DNA of 64,000 bases from Methyloferula stellata AR4. Lineage in GTDB: Bacteria; Pseudomonadota; Alphaproteobacteria; Rhizobiales; Beijerinckiaceae. The position numbers were made by a program, and so were the translations under genes. This document shows positions 36,601-45,289 of this stretch, piece by piece; the stretch's first letter is position 1, and every line of letters begins with the position of its first letter. The notes beneath the pieces are model-generated. The model worked only from the letters and a program-made list of their open reading frames with translations, had not been told where the DNA came from and did not search any database. The DNA lies in NCBI RefSeq assembly GCF_000385335.1, contig NZ_ARWA01000001.1, forward strand, positions 3,488,001 to 3,552,000, read 5' to 3'.

Positions 36601-38352
36601 TCAATATTTCGCGACCAGCGGCGGGGCCGGCGGCGGCGCGTCGAAGGGGTAATAGCGAATGCTGGCCGAAACCGTGTTCACGTTGGTCTTCGGTGTGCTG
36701 AGGTTTACCGGCAGAGGCGCGGTCGTCAGGAAACCTTGGTAAAGGTCGCGCTGGATAAAGGCATATTGCATGCCCACGCGAAGCGAACCAAAGTCGCCCT
36801 GATAGACCTTGTCCCAGAAACCAGCTGTGATTTCCCAGGCATCCTTCGTCGCGCCGGTGCAAGTTCCGAACTCAATATAGCAGCCGGAGTTGTTAGCCAA
36901 AGCCGGGTTGCCGTATCCAGGCGCGGTTGTACCGGTGAAAATCTGCTGAGACAGGATCTTTTCGCCACCGCCGTAAGCATAAAGATCGAGTTGCGGGGTG
37001 GCGTGAACGACCGCACCCAAGAGGAACATGGCTTCCGGAAGCGCATCGAGCGAGCCGAGCGGACTGGCAACCGTTTGGGTCAATTGCGACGAACCGTAGC
37101 GTCCAATGCCGCGGCCGACCATTCCAGAACCCTGAATGTCGACCAGCTTCGGCAACACAGGGATGATGAAGCCACCGCCGGCGCCCCAACCGGACGTGTC
37201 CTTATTCGAATTGAACGAGAGGATCGATCCGGCCGCACCAACCGCCGAAGCGGTGGAGACCCGGTCATACACGTCCGTGTACATGCCAAAGGCTTCGAAG
37301 TGCATCTGGCGATCGGCTATGATCGGTTCCCAAGCTGCCTTACCGATGAAGTCAGGGATATGATTGAACGAATAGGTCGTGGTCGAATTCAAGAGGCCGC
37401 CGCCGCCTGGAGCCATATTACAGGTGACTAGCTGACCGACTCCGGCGGTCACAAACGCGGCACCCGTCGGACAGCTGGGATTCTGCGCCATTTCAGCCGA
37501 AGCGGCCAGCCAGAAGTTGTTTCCGAGCTCCTTCGTCAAACGAATACCGGGCTGACGCGCCCAGGTGAAGCCGGCGACGTATTGCGCGTCGATCGTGAGC
37601 GGCGTGACTTCGTTGCGCGGGGTGATGCCCTTGCCGTTCATCGTCACCAGAGACCAGGTCTGGCCGCCGAGGAAATGAAGTCCGATGTCGTTCCAATCCA
37701 CCGTCGTATACATATGACGAATGCGCGGATTATAGGAATTGCTCTCGTTCGAGTTCGCGGTGTTGGCCGCGCCCAAGAAGTCGAGTTCGCCATAACCCGA
37801 GATATGCGTCGCCGGGTTCGCGTCGCCTTCGACCAAGGCCGACACGCGGCTCTGGCGGGCGCTGAAGCGCAATTCGTTCGTATGCGCCGGCGAAGTGTTA
37901 GGGAAGGGAATCGAGCCGAACGGAATGTCACCGATATCGGCGCCTTGGGCGCGGGAGCGCCAAACACCTTCCATCGCGAAGAAGCCGCCGGGCGTGATCG
38001 TGATCCCGTTCAGATGCCATTTCTTGTCCCAGGGCTGCGGCGGCTCGTAAGCGACCGGCACGCCACCCTTGACGATGGGGGCCGCGGCCTGCGCCCTGAT
38101 GATCTGCTTTTGCTCTCTCGCCTGCGCATCGAGGCGCTGCTCGAGCATCTTGAGCTTGGCTTTAAGGTCCTTGACTTCCTCAAGCGTGACGCTGTCTTCC
38201 GCGTGAGCCTGATTGATAGCCATGACGCTGACTGTCGCCAGGAAGAGGCCGGCCAAGATCAGGTTGGCCGGTGATTGAGAAAGGGAACTCTTCGAAACGA
38301 GCCTCCCGGCGTCCGAAGACGCGTTCGAACGATCTCTCTTTTGTACTTTCAC
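36601..38352 (-). CDS. Outer-membrane porin-like beta-barrel protein
   Basis: 583 aa with a signal peptide (SPANLILAGLFLATVSVMAINQAHA), a coiled coil ('VKDLKAKLKMLEQRLDAQAREQKQ') that may anchor the barrel to peptidoglycan or trimerise it, and a long Gly/aromatic-rich barrel of alternating strands ('GGFFAMEGVWRSRAQG', 'RHMYTTVDWNDIGLHFLGGQ'). It ends with an aromatic residue ('PPLVAKY'). Such large single-gene porins with coiled coils are common in Beijerinckiaceae. GTG 38352 is chosen because GGGGA lies 8 bp before it; GTG 38394 is a weaker alternative. The exact cargo is unknown. Confidence 0.82.
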   Translation of the reverse strand: MKVQKRDRSNASSDAGRLVSKSSLSQSPANLILAGLFLATVSVMAINQAHAEDSVTLEEVKDLKAKLKMLEQRLDAQAREQKQIIRAQAAAPIVKGGVPVAYEPPQPWDKKWHLNGITITPGGFFAMEGVWRSRAQGADIGDIPFGSIPFPNTSPAHTNELRFSARQSRVSALVEGDANPATHISGYGELDFLGAANTANSNESNSYNPRIRHMYTTVDWNDIGLHFLGGQTWSLVTMNGKGITPRNEVTPLTIDAQYVAGFTWARQPGIRLTKELGNNFWLAASAEMAQNPSCPTGAAFVTAGVGQLVTCNMAPGGGGLLNSTTTYSFNHIPDFIGKAAWEPIIADRQMHFEAFGMYTDVYDRVSTASAVGAAGSILSFNSNKDTSGWGAGGGFIIPVLPKLVDIQGSGMVGRGIGRYGSSQLTQTVASPLGSLDALPEAMFLLGAVVHATPQLDLYAYGGGEKILSQQIFTGTTAPGYGNPALANNSGCYIEFGTCTGATKDAWEITAGFWDKVYQGDFGSLRVGMQYAFIQRDLYQGFLTTAPLPVNLSTPKTNVNTVSASIRYYPFDAPPPAPPLVAKY

Positions 38353-38806
38353 TGTTGGTCCCCGTCGCAAGAGGAAGTCGACTGCTTCACTCACGACGAG
38401 CCATTAATGACGTGCTGCTATGCTTATGTGACAGTTACATGTAACGGCGCAGTTCTGTTTTTACCTGTTGCATAAAAAACACGCTTAAAGATCCGTGATA
38501 TGCCACTTACTATGCAAAATTAGGAATAGCTTATTTTGAAACTACCTTCGCATTGCCTTCAAAATGCAACAAATAGCCAAGCTCATCCTCAAAAATTAAA
38601 TTTAATTTTAATAAACAATACGCAAATACCGTGAATCAGATTTTAGGATTCAATCTCATGTGAATCGCATGGTGGTTTGCGTGAGCCCGCCGGCCGGCGG
38701 GGCATGCGTTTGGAATCGGTCGCTGTTCAGCGGCCGATCCATTCAATCCAGGCAATGGCGGATGAGGTAGTTAAAAAGCGCCTGCCAGCGCGCCGCACCA
38801 AAGACC
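38353..38806. other. AT-rich non-coding region upstream of the porin gene
   Basis: About 450 bp between the start of the porin gene and the PsiF-like gene (both minus strand). It is much richer in A and T than the surroundings (38460-38650), which fits a strong promoter with upstream elements for the abundant porin. I see no ORF, repeat or RNA gene. Confidence 0.45.
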
Positions 38807-39049
38807 TTAGTCGCCCACGGCGTCGTTCACGCATTTCTTGGTGAAGCTCGTCTTCGCCGCACCATAGAGCTTCTTATCGGCGGCTTGTTGAGTGCATGAA
38901 GCCGTGGCGTCTTTCTCACATTTTTTGGTAAAGCTTGCGAGCGCAGCGCCAGCGAGTTTCTTATCGGCCGCCTTGCTTTTGCATGTGTCGTCGGCATAGG
39001 CGGCGGTCGTGGCCAGCGTCAAAAGAACGGCAATCAATAGGCGCGACAT
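38807..39049 (-). CDS. PsiF-repeat small periplasmic protein
   Basis: 80 aa: signal peptide (LLIAVLLTLATTAAYA), then two PsiF repeats, 'CKSKAADKKLAGAALASFTKKCEKDA' and 'CTQQAADKKLYGAAKTSFTKKC'-like, each with two cysteines. PsiF of E. coli is phosphate-starvation inducible, but the function is unknown. ATG 39049 is set by GGGAGGA 6 bp upstream; the open frame continues to 39223 without a better start. It diverges from the amine oxidase gene. Confidence 0.85.
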   Translation of the reverse strand: MSRLLIAVLLTLATTAAYADDTCKSKAADKKLAGAALASFTKKCEKDATASCTQQAADKKLYGAAKTSFTKKCVNDAVGD

Positions 39050-39356
39050 GAGATCCTCCCTCACTGATGGATGAAAATTTTTGCCATCATCGCGATGTCC
39101 GCGCATGAAAACAAGATGACCTAGAACCAAAGGCCTCGAATCTTGCCGCGCCCTAAAGAGAATGATGTGAATTGCACTGCCGCGCGCCGCGATTGCTTCG
39201 GCCTGGTCACTTTCTCGTAACAATCCTGGCCTCTCAACAAAGTCAGACCAGATAGAGCCTGCCGTGCATGAGAGCCGCAGTCGCGGCTTCTCCGGAACCT
39301 TGCCGGTAATGGCGTCTTACAAATGATTGGTGCCTATCGGCGGATCGAACGGTCAT

Positions 39357-40622
39357 ATGAATGATTTCGACATCATCGTGATTGGAGCGGGAGCGGCGGG
39401 GCTCGGCGCTGCCGCGCGGCTGGCGCAAAGCCCCGTCTCCTTTCAGGTTCTCGAAGCCAGGGCACGAAGCGGCGGACGCGCCTTCACGCAAAGCGCCTCC
39501 GGCCATGCGCTCGACCACGGCTGCGGCTGGCTTCATTCCGCCGATCGCAACCCCTGGCGCAAGCTTGCAGAAGCCGCCGGTTTCACGATCGACCGCACCG
39601 AACCTGCCTGGGGCACGCAAGCCTTCGACCTCGGCTTCAGCCGTGACGATCAGCAGGCTTTCTCCGAGGCCGCGGAGCAATTCAACGCGCGGGTCTTCGA
39701 TGCCGCCAAGAGCTTCACCGCCCAGGGCTTCGGCGACCAGCCGGCCGCGCATCTGTTCGAACCCTGCAACCGCTGGAACCCGCTCATCAACGCGGTGAGC
39801 ACCTATATGAGTGCCGCCGAACTCGAACATATTTCCGTCTTGGATCTGTCTCGCTATGCCGATAGCGAGATCAATTGGCGCATCCGCGAAGGCTATGGCA
39901 CGGCCATCGCCAAATTCGGCGCGGGTCTACCGGTCTCCTTCAATTGCAAAGTCGCCTCCATCGACCATGGCGGGATCGATCTGCGGATCGAGACTTCGTC
40001 GGGCACGCTGACGGCAAAGGCCGTCATCGTCACTTTGCCGCCGTCACTCCTCGCCGCCGGCGGCTTGCAGTTCCGCCCCGCCCTGCCGCGGAAGCTCGAG
40101 GCCGCCGAAGGCCTGCCATTGGGCACCGCCAACAAGCTTTTCATGAAGCTCGATCGACCGGAAGACCTGCCGGCCGACGGGCATCTCTTCGGCCGCGTCG
40201 ATCGCGTCGAAACCGCGAGCTATCATTTGCGGCCCTTTGGGCGGCCTTTGATGGAGGCCTATTTCGGCGGCGCTTTGGCGCGCGATCTGGAGCAAGAGGG
40301 GCCTGAGGCCTTCTTTGCCTTTGCCTGCGACGAATTGGCTCTTTTGTTCGGCTCATCGATCCGGACACGTCTGCATTTCGTGACCGCGACAAGCTGGGCC
40401 TTAGATCCATTCTCGGGCGGATCCTATTCCTATGCACGCCCCGGCCACGCCGATGCGCGGCAAAAGCTCGCCCAATCCGTCGATGATCGCCTGTTTTTCG
40501 CGGGTGAAGCCTGCTCGGCGCATGATTTTTCGACCGCGCATGGCGCTTACGAAACAGGCGTCGCAGCGGCAGAGGAAGCGCTTGCCGCGACGCTCGGGAA
40601 AGCGGCGAGCAAAGCCTCCTGA
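39357..40622 (+). CDS. FAD-dependent amine oxidase (flavin monoamine oxidase family)
   Basis: 421 aa with the N-terminal dinucleotide-binding motif 'IIVIGAGAAGLGAAARL', the following 'VLEARARSGGRAFT' (FAD ribose), and the C-terminal FAD motif 'RLFFAGEACSAHDFSTAHGAYETG'. This is the monoamine/polyamine oxidase fold. The substrate is unknown. ATG 39357 starts directly before the FAD strand. It is followed after 86 bp by a FemAB-like gene in the same direction. The 307-bp gap upstream (39050-39356) holds no gene and probably carries both divergent promoters. Confidence 0.92.
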   Translation: MNDFDIIVIGAGAAGLGAAARLAQSPVSFQVLEARARSGGRAFTQSASGHALDHGCGWLHSADRNPWRKLAEAAGFTIDRTEPAWGTQAFDLGFSRDDQQAFSEAAEQFNARVFDAAKSFTAQGFGDQPAAHLFEPCNRWNPLINAVSTYMSAAELEHISVLDLSRYADSEINWRIREGYGTAIAKFGAGLPVSFNCKVASIDHGGIDLRIETSSGTLTAKAVIVTLPPSLLAAGGLQFRPALPRKLEAAEGLPLGTANKLFMKLDRPEDLPADGHLFGRVDRVETASYHLRPFGRPLMEAYFGGALARDLEQEGPEAFFAFACDELALLFGSSIRTRLHFVTATSWALDPFSGGSYSYARPGHADARQKLAQSVDDRLFFAGEACSAHDFSTAHGAYETGVAAAEEALAATLGKAASKAS

Positions 40623-40708
40623 CCCATCTGGCATGACAATTGGGTTAAAGCCGTTGCCGCATGGCAGCAACGCGCTAGGATACTCCTTGTGTCTCATGTC
40701 CACGCATC

Positions 40709-41950
40709 ATGACTTCCACTTATAGAATCCGCATTGCTCAAACGATGAGCGAGCTCGACGCCGCGCAATGGGACGCCTGCGCCAATCCGCAGCCGGGCGA
40801 AGACTCCATTGTCGTGGACGAGAGCCCCGCCGCCGATGCGACGACGGATGCGTGCCAATCCGAAGACGCACTGAAAGAGCGTTTCAATCCCTTCATCCGG
40901 CATGCTTTTCTGAAGGCGCTCGAAACATCGGGCTCCGTCGGTCCGAAAACCGGCTGGACGGTCACCCATGTCATCGTCGAAGACGATAAGGGCAAGATCG
41001 TCGCCGCGGCACCCTCCTATCTCAAGACCCATTCGATGGGCGAATATGTCTTCGATTATGGATGGGCCGACGCCTATCATCGCGGCGGGCTGAAATATTA
41101 TCCGAAGCTCCAGGTCTGCGTGCCCTTCACGCCGGCGACCGGACGCAGGCTTCTGGTTTTGCCGGAGGCAGGCGAACCGGCGCAGCATGCACTGATTTTA
41201 GGCTTGCGTACCTGGCGCGAAAAGATCGGCGCTTCGTCGATCCATGTGACCTTCCCGACCAAGGCCGAATGGGACGCCATGGGCAAGGAAGGCTTTTTGC
41301 AGCGCACCGGCCAGCAGTTTCATTTTATCAACAAGGGCTATGCGGATTTCGACGGCTTTCTCGCCGACCTCGCCTCGCGCAAACGCAAGATGATCAAGCG
41401 CGAACGCAAGGATGCGCTCCAAAACGACATCACGATCGAGCTTTTGACCGGCAAGGATCTCAAGGAAGAACATTGGGACGCGTTTTACTTTTTCTATACG
41501 GACACCGGCTCGCGCAAATGGGGCAAGCCCTATCTCACGCGCGAATTTTTCTCCCACATCGGCGAGAGCATGAGCGAGGATATTCTGCTCGTCATGGCGA
41601 AGCGCAACGGCCGCTACATCGCGGGCGCGATCAATTTCATCGGCAAGGACGCGCTTTACGGGCGCAATTGGGGCTGTCTCGAAGAGCATCCCTTTTTGCA
41701 TTTCGAGGTCTGTTACTATCAGGCGATCGAATATGCGATCACGCATGGACTGTCGCGGGTCGAAGCCGGCGCGCAGGGCGAGCATAAGCTCGCGCGCGGT
41801 TATGGTCCCGCCATAACCTATTCGGCGCATGAGATCGCCGATCCGCGCTATGCCCATGCGATCGACGAATTCTTGCAGAAAGAGCGCGCCTATATAGACG
41901 AAGCGAACGAGGAATATGCCGAGCACGTGCCCTTCAAGAAGGGAGGGTGA
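40709..41950 (+). CDS. FemAB-like/GNAT peptidoglycan-type acyltransferase
   Basis: 413 aa. It carries 'NPFIRHAFLKALETSGSVG', 'WTVTHVIVEDDKGKIVAAAPSYLK', and later 'FYTDTGSRKWGKPYLTREFF...RVEAGAQGEHKLARGY', which identify the peptidogalycan-biosynthesis/FemAB-like family (double GNAT fold). Known related proteins transfer amino acids or acyl groups; the substrate here is unknown. A segment rich in Asp/Ala (about 30-55) interrupts the first conserved block. It ends 100 bp before the toxin island. Confidence 0.88.
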   Translation: MTSTYRIRIAQTMSELDAAQWDACANPQPGEDSIVVDESPAADATTDACQSEDALKERFNPFIRHAFLKALETSGSVGPKTGWTVTHVIVEDDKGKIVAAAPSYLKTHSMGEYVFDYGWADAYHRGGLKYYPKLQVCVPFTPATGRRLLVLPEAGEPAQHALILGLRTWREKIGASSIHVTFPTKAEWDAMGKEGFLQRTGQQFHFINKGYADFDGFLADLASRKRKMIKRERKDALQNDITIELLTGKDLKEEHWDAFYFFYTDTGSRKWGKPYLTREFFSHIGESMSEDILLVMAKRNGRYIAGAINFIGKDALYGRNWGCLEEHPFLHFEVCYYQAIEYAITHGLSRVEAGAQGEHKLARGYGPAITYSAHEIADPRYAHAIDEFLQKERAYIDEANEEYAEHVPFKKGG

Positions 41951-42057
41951 ATCGGCGAGTCTCAAATCAAACTTTATCGATAGAAGAATTGGGCGGCTCC
42001 GCAGGCCAATGGTCTCGTACGAGTGCCCGCCAAAACTTTCGACAAGTAGATCCTAAG

Positions 42058-42474
42058 TCACAGGCCGAATTTTCTCTTTAACGCTTCCATCATTTCCCTC
42101 GCTTCCGGGCTGGGTTCTACCAGAGCCTGCGGATAGGGCGTGAAATTGTCTCGATCAGGCCCCCAAACTTCAACAAGCGAATTGGCGAGTTCATATTTTC
42201 GCCTGAGCACAGTCCCGTCTTCAAAAATCAGCCGGAAAGAGTCATCATCCATGATCCATCTCTCCATGCGCTTTCCGATCAAAGGCCAAAGCGCATTGAG
42301 ATTACCCGAGCGATGCCAGACGCTTTCAATCAATTCAACTGAACCGTCTGGCAAAATAATCTCGATCTGGCTCATGCCGACGGCAACGGGTCCAAACTGC
42401 AGTAGAATATGCTGCAAACGGACTTCAAAAGCGACGAGTTCGTGATGGTGCTCGAATTCGATTTTATCGGACAT
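42058..42474 (-). CDS. Candidate immunity protein of toxin 2
   Basis: A 138-aa soluble acidic protein ('HHELVAFEVRLQHILLQFGPVAVGMSQIEIILPDG', a beta-rich start) with no signal peptide and no recognised family. Its ATG shares one base with the TGA of the upstream toxin gene (TGATG at 42472-42476), the tight coupling usual for toxin/immunity pairs. Codon use and base composition are less GC-rich than the flanking housekeeping genes. Function as immunity protein is inferred only from position and size. Confidence 0.65.
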   Translation of the reverse strand: MSDKIEFEHHHELVAFEVRLQHILLQFGPVAVGMSQIEIILPDGSVELIESVWHRSGNLNALWPLIGKRMERWIMDDDSFRLIFEDGTVLRRKYELANSLVEVWGPDRDNFTPYPQALVEPSPEAREMMEALKRKFGL

Positions 42475-43553
42475 CAGAATGGGCCTTGAAATCTACGGGG
42501 ATCCGTCGGGTAGTGAGCCAAGGGTGATTTGTCCTCAACTGTACGGCCTGTCACCGGTGAAATAGGTTGTCCTTGGTCATTATAGGCGCGGAAATAGGGT
42601 CCACCAGTGACATTGTTTGTAAGACCAAATCTAACACCCGAAATCGGGTTCTTGCCTGAACCCTCTTCTGGTAAAGGTGGACTTCCAGGTGGGCTGATGG
42701 CGAAACCGCTCTTATCTATATCTGCTCCTTGGCCTCGCCGTTGTAATGTGAGTCTTGCTTCGCTGTTTGGTGGCAGCTCCATTCCAATATGCCACAGGCC
42801 CGTCTCATCATCTTGGACGAAGAAACGATATTGAAGCACCTGCTTCGAGCCCGGCGGTAATTCATTAAATGATCTCGTCAACTCTTTATAAGGCTCGACC
42901 GGCGTTCCACTCGGAAGGTCTTTCCGAACCACTGATTGCGCATATTGCTGCCCAGGCCGCACCGGATCAGGATTCGCATCGGACATGACCTCGCCATGGC
43001 TAACAGGTTTAGAAGGGGTGCCCGCCGTGCTTCCACCTGATCCACCCGAGGTCCAACGACCGCTCTCTATGCCACTGCCCGCCGGCACGCGCGGCTGACC
43101 GGGATCATAGCCATATTTCAAAAGATCGAGTTCACGCGTATCAAGGCAGACAGAACGCATGAGCCAATGCGGTGAAACTCCGTCTGCGATTAAGCTGTCG
43201 GCGCAGAAGAGCTGGTAGGCTTCGTCTTTGCTTTCAAATTTCGGTAGACCTGCATAGGCCAGCTCCAAATGTGCGAGCGCCTTCGCGCCCTTCGCCCATT
43301 GAGCGGACGCGCGCTTGATACATTTGAGCGCCGCGACCGATACCGGCTTCTGATAGGCGAGCGACAGCAGCCCAACAATATGCTCTTCCCTGCCATCGAG
43401 ATCGAGAGCACGAACACCAAAATGATCTTGAATCATCGGCGCGAGACATGTTCCCGCACCGAGCAGCAACCCATCCTCGGTGATGTTCAATGACGAATGA
43501 AAAGGCCGCAGGCGGACCTGTTCGATCCATTGTGAGGGTTTGATGGTCTCCAC
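42474..43553 (-). CDS. Polymorphic toxin-like protein 2, unknown C-terminal domain
   Basis: 359 aa. Residues about 1-140 match the N-terminal domain of the 45772-46809 protein almost exactly. A linker 'YDPGQPRVPAGSGIESGRWTSGG' follows (a form of the 'PxQPRVPAGxxxGGxWT' hinge common in alphaproteobacterial toxin candidates), then a unique C-terminal region of about 170 residues ending 'GRTVEDKSPLAHYPTDP'. That part is not recognised and is the presumed toxic tip. GTG 43553, with AAGGA 6 bp upstream, starts it; the same start signal is used by the other copy. No signal peptide, so an unusual export route or prophage/T6SS-type delivery would be needed. Confidence 0.7.
   Translation of the reverse strand: METIKPSQWIEQVRLRPFHSSLNITEDGLLLGAGTCLAPMIQDHFGVRALDLDGREEHIVGLLSLAYQKPVSVAALKCIKRASAQWAKGAKALAHLELAYAGLPKFESKDEAYQLFCADSLIADGVSPHWLMRSVCLDTRELDLLKYGYDPGQPRVPAGSGIESGRWTSGGSGGSTAGTPSKPVSHGEVMSDANPDPVRPGQQYAQSVVRKDLPSGTPVEPYKELTRSFNELPPGSKQVLQYRFFVQDDETGLWHIGMELPPNSEARLTLQRRGQGADIDKSGFAISPPGSPPLPEEGSGKNPISGVRFGLTNNVTGGPYFRAYNDQGQPISPVTGRTVEDKSPLAHYPTDPRRFQGPF
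43197..43514. repeat. Near-identical N-terminal segment of toxin 2 (pairs with 46447-46764)
   Basis: 318 bp aligned with offset 3250 to 46447-46764, with a single mismatch seen (C/T at 43290 versus 46540). On both sides the similarity drops sharply. The direct repeat encodes most of the shared N-terminal domain and is a natural substrate for recombination or gene conversion. Confidence 0.85.
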
Positions 43554-43754
43554 GCGTGTCCTTCGACTTTATGAACTAGGCCGAAGTTTAGCAACGAAGC
43601 CGCTATCGGTGAAGAACGGCACCCCAGAGTCAAAGCGACAGTGACAGGAGCTGCGGATGTCGAAATGAGAAAAATGCTTTGCATTCCGCCGCGGCAAACT
43701 TCAGAAAGTGGCCTATGGCGCAACCCGTGGTCACCAGATCTCCTTAGATCGAGT

Positions 43755-43931
43755 TTAAGCGGGCGAAGCCGAGAGGAGCAAATCGTCTGGTCCTACGGAC
43801 AGAGCGGAATCGGCACGCAATATTTTGAACGCCGGATTTTCTGGTTTTATAAACAGAAGCCTGATCGCTCCACTATCAAAAACAGCTACTTGAGAATGTG
43901 ATACGTCGAGTGTGAAAGAGATTGCGGCCAT
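43755..43931 (-). pseudogene. Internally deleted ComJ-like gene (58 codons, frame kept)
   Basis: The minus strand reads 'AAISFTLDVSHSQVAVFDSG' and then 'AIRLLFIKPENPAFKILRAD', ending 'LLLSASPA'. These are the N- and C-terminal ends of the ComJ-like protein at 45290-45769 joined directly, with about 100 middle codons missing and the reading frame preserved. Just upstream, 'TTACTTGCCAATCT' (43934-43947) matches the last codons of the NucA-type toxin, so a whole toxin-immunity pair once stood here. A start ATG and a stop TAA exist, so a short protein could still be made. Confidence 0.75.
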
Positions 43932-43962
43932 CCTTACTTGCCAATCTTAATTTAACGGCATT

Positions 43963-44454
43963 TTATTGCCTCACCTCCTTAAATCCGACGCTGACAACGC
44001 TGCCCGTCGGATCGGGAGGAATGACCTCGACGATGAATTTTCGTTCCGGAAATAGTTTGAGAAGGCGGCCTCGCCAAGCCTCGGCGATGAATTCGGCAAG
44101 AACCTCATCCTCGTCTTCGTCTTTGTCATCGTCGCAAAACATCTCTTTGTTAGCGAAGAGATATGGCACTTCCACCTAGTTGAACGAGTCTGCGAGGTCA
44201 TGCGGATTCATAGTCGATGTGCCAAGCGCTTTCAAAAAGCCTGCGGGCCTAGAGTCATCATCGAGGATAACAAATCCCTCCACTACCTGGAACTCAGGTA
44301 CGAACACAGGCGCATAAACCAGCGCACCTATCACATTTCCAACCTGATGGGTGAAATCCGCGATACGGAAGCCCTCACCTTCTACTTTCGAAAAATACTT
44401 TCGCAGAATTTGAAGGAGCATCCGCGATTGCGGTGAAAGATCCTCTTCTGACAT
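43963..44454 (-). pseudogene. Orphan immunity-like gene interrupted by an amber codon
   Basis: A 92-codon frame starting ATG 44454 ('MSEEDLSPQSRMLLQIL') ends with TAG at 44176-44178. The very next codon continues in the same frame for 70 more residues ('VEVPYLFANKEMFCDDDKDEDEDEVL...'). Read through, it gives a plausible 163-residue soluble protein; a TGG-to-TAG change would yield '...ADSFNWVEVPYLF'. Either it is a pseudogene by nonsense mutation or two small proteins are made (the second from GTG 44175). No family is recognised. Position in the toxin island suggests a former immunity gene. Confidence 0.6.
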
Positions 44455-44704
44455 GAACTAAATCCTCGCTTGGAAACTATGCTCGAAGGCGTTCAATCAA
44501 AGGGGTAAGAGGCGGGTCAAAGGCCGGGGGTATGCGAGAAGGGGTTACCACTACCATCTCCCCCGCCTCCGCCCGTGCCATGCCATCCTCCACTTTTCGG
44601 AATCTCGGAAGGAAGCGCGGGCCGCGCAATTTTGGTGGCGCCCCTAGGCCACTGCCTTTCTTCGGCTCCAGCACGAAAGGTGGCTACACCCGCCATACCT
44701 TCCA
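44455..44704. other. Unassigned stretch inside the toxin island
   Basis: About 250 bp between two immunity-like genes. Minus-strand frames show Gly-rich low-complexity ('HGTGGGGGDGSGNPF') reminiscent of the Gly-rich linker in the NucA-type toxin, but no frame is convincing as a gene. It may be the remains of a toxin C-terminal cassette; I cannot prove it. Confidence 0.3.
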
Positions 44705-45178
44705 TTATTTTTGGATTCGTGTTGCGGGACCGATCAGCTCCGTCTCCAGAACCGACTCATGCAACCCATTCATCGGCGCGATCGGCTGACCTCTTTCGTC
44801 AATTTGAAAGAGCTGCCAAGCTATATCTCTTACTTCTGGTTCAACGTCTCCCGGATCGTCGAGCAAATAGCAAAGTGCTGATAAAAGCCCCCACTGCATA
44901 ACCCCTGCAACCGTCGTCAAGTCTTCCGCGCTTGCGCCCAGCGCCAGCAGGCGTTCGAGAGCAGGACCAATAGTTCCTCCCGGCGCATTGTCTTTTACGG
45001 CTGCCACATCCCGAATCCAGTTTACGTCCTTCGCATCGACCACCCACTTCCAAGCTTCTCGTAGGAAAAGGTAGCGTGCGAGCTGGGGAATGCCCTCCCT
45101 GATCTGCGAATGAGCCCATTGTGCCGGATCGGGAGCGCCAAGACGGGCAAACAGCTCCGTCAGTTCTGTTTCGGTCAT
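44705..45178 (-). CDS. Orphan immunity-like protein
   Basis: A 157-aa helical, acidic, soluble protein ('LTELFARLGAPDPAQWAHSQIREGIPQLARYLFLREAWKWV'). It lacks a signal peptide or cysteine motifs. I recall no named family, but size, acidity and position (downstream of the ComJ-like gene, with no toxin directly before it) are typical of orphan immunity genes. It is separated from comJ by 111 bp. Start ATG 45178. Confidence 0.65.
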   Translation of the reverse strand: MTETELTELFARLGAPDPAQWAHSQIREGIPQLARYLFLREAWKWVVDAKDVNWIRDVAAVKDNAPGGTIGPALERLLALGASAEDLTTVAGVMQWGLLSALCYLLDDPGDVEPEVRDIAWQLFQIDERGQPIAPMNGLHESVLETELIGPATRIQK

Positions 45179-45289
45179 CGCCTATGCCCTTTCTGAACTT
45201 ACTCCGGGAAGCGGTCTGACCTTCGCGAATCGCAAGGACTCCTCTGACTCAGCCCCTAGTCGATCGATCAAAATAAATTCTGGATTGAG

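Noticed and set aside
44517-44705. 62-codon Gly-rich minus-strand frame and the overlapping 65-codon frame
   Set aside because: No start signal and no similarity strong enough; treated as possible toxin-cassette remains instead of genes.
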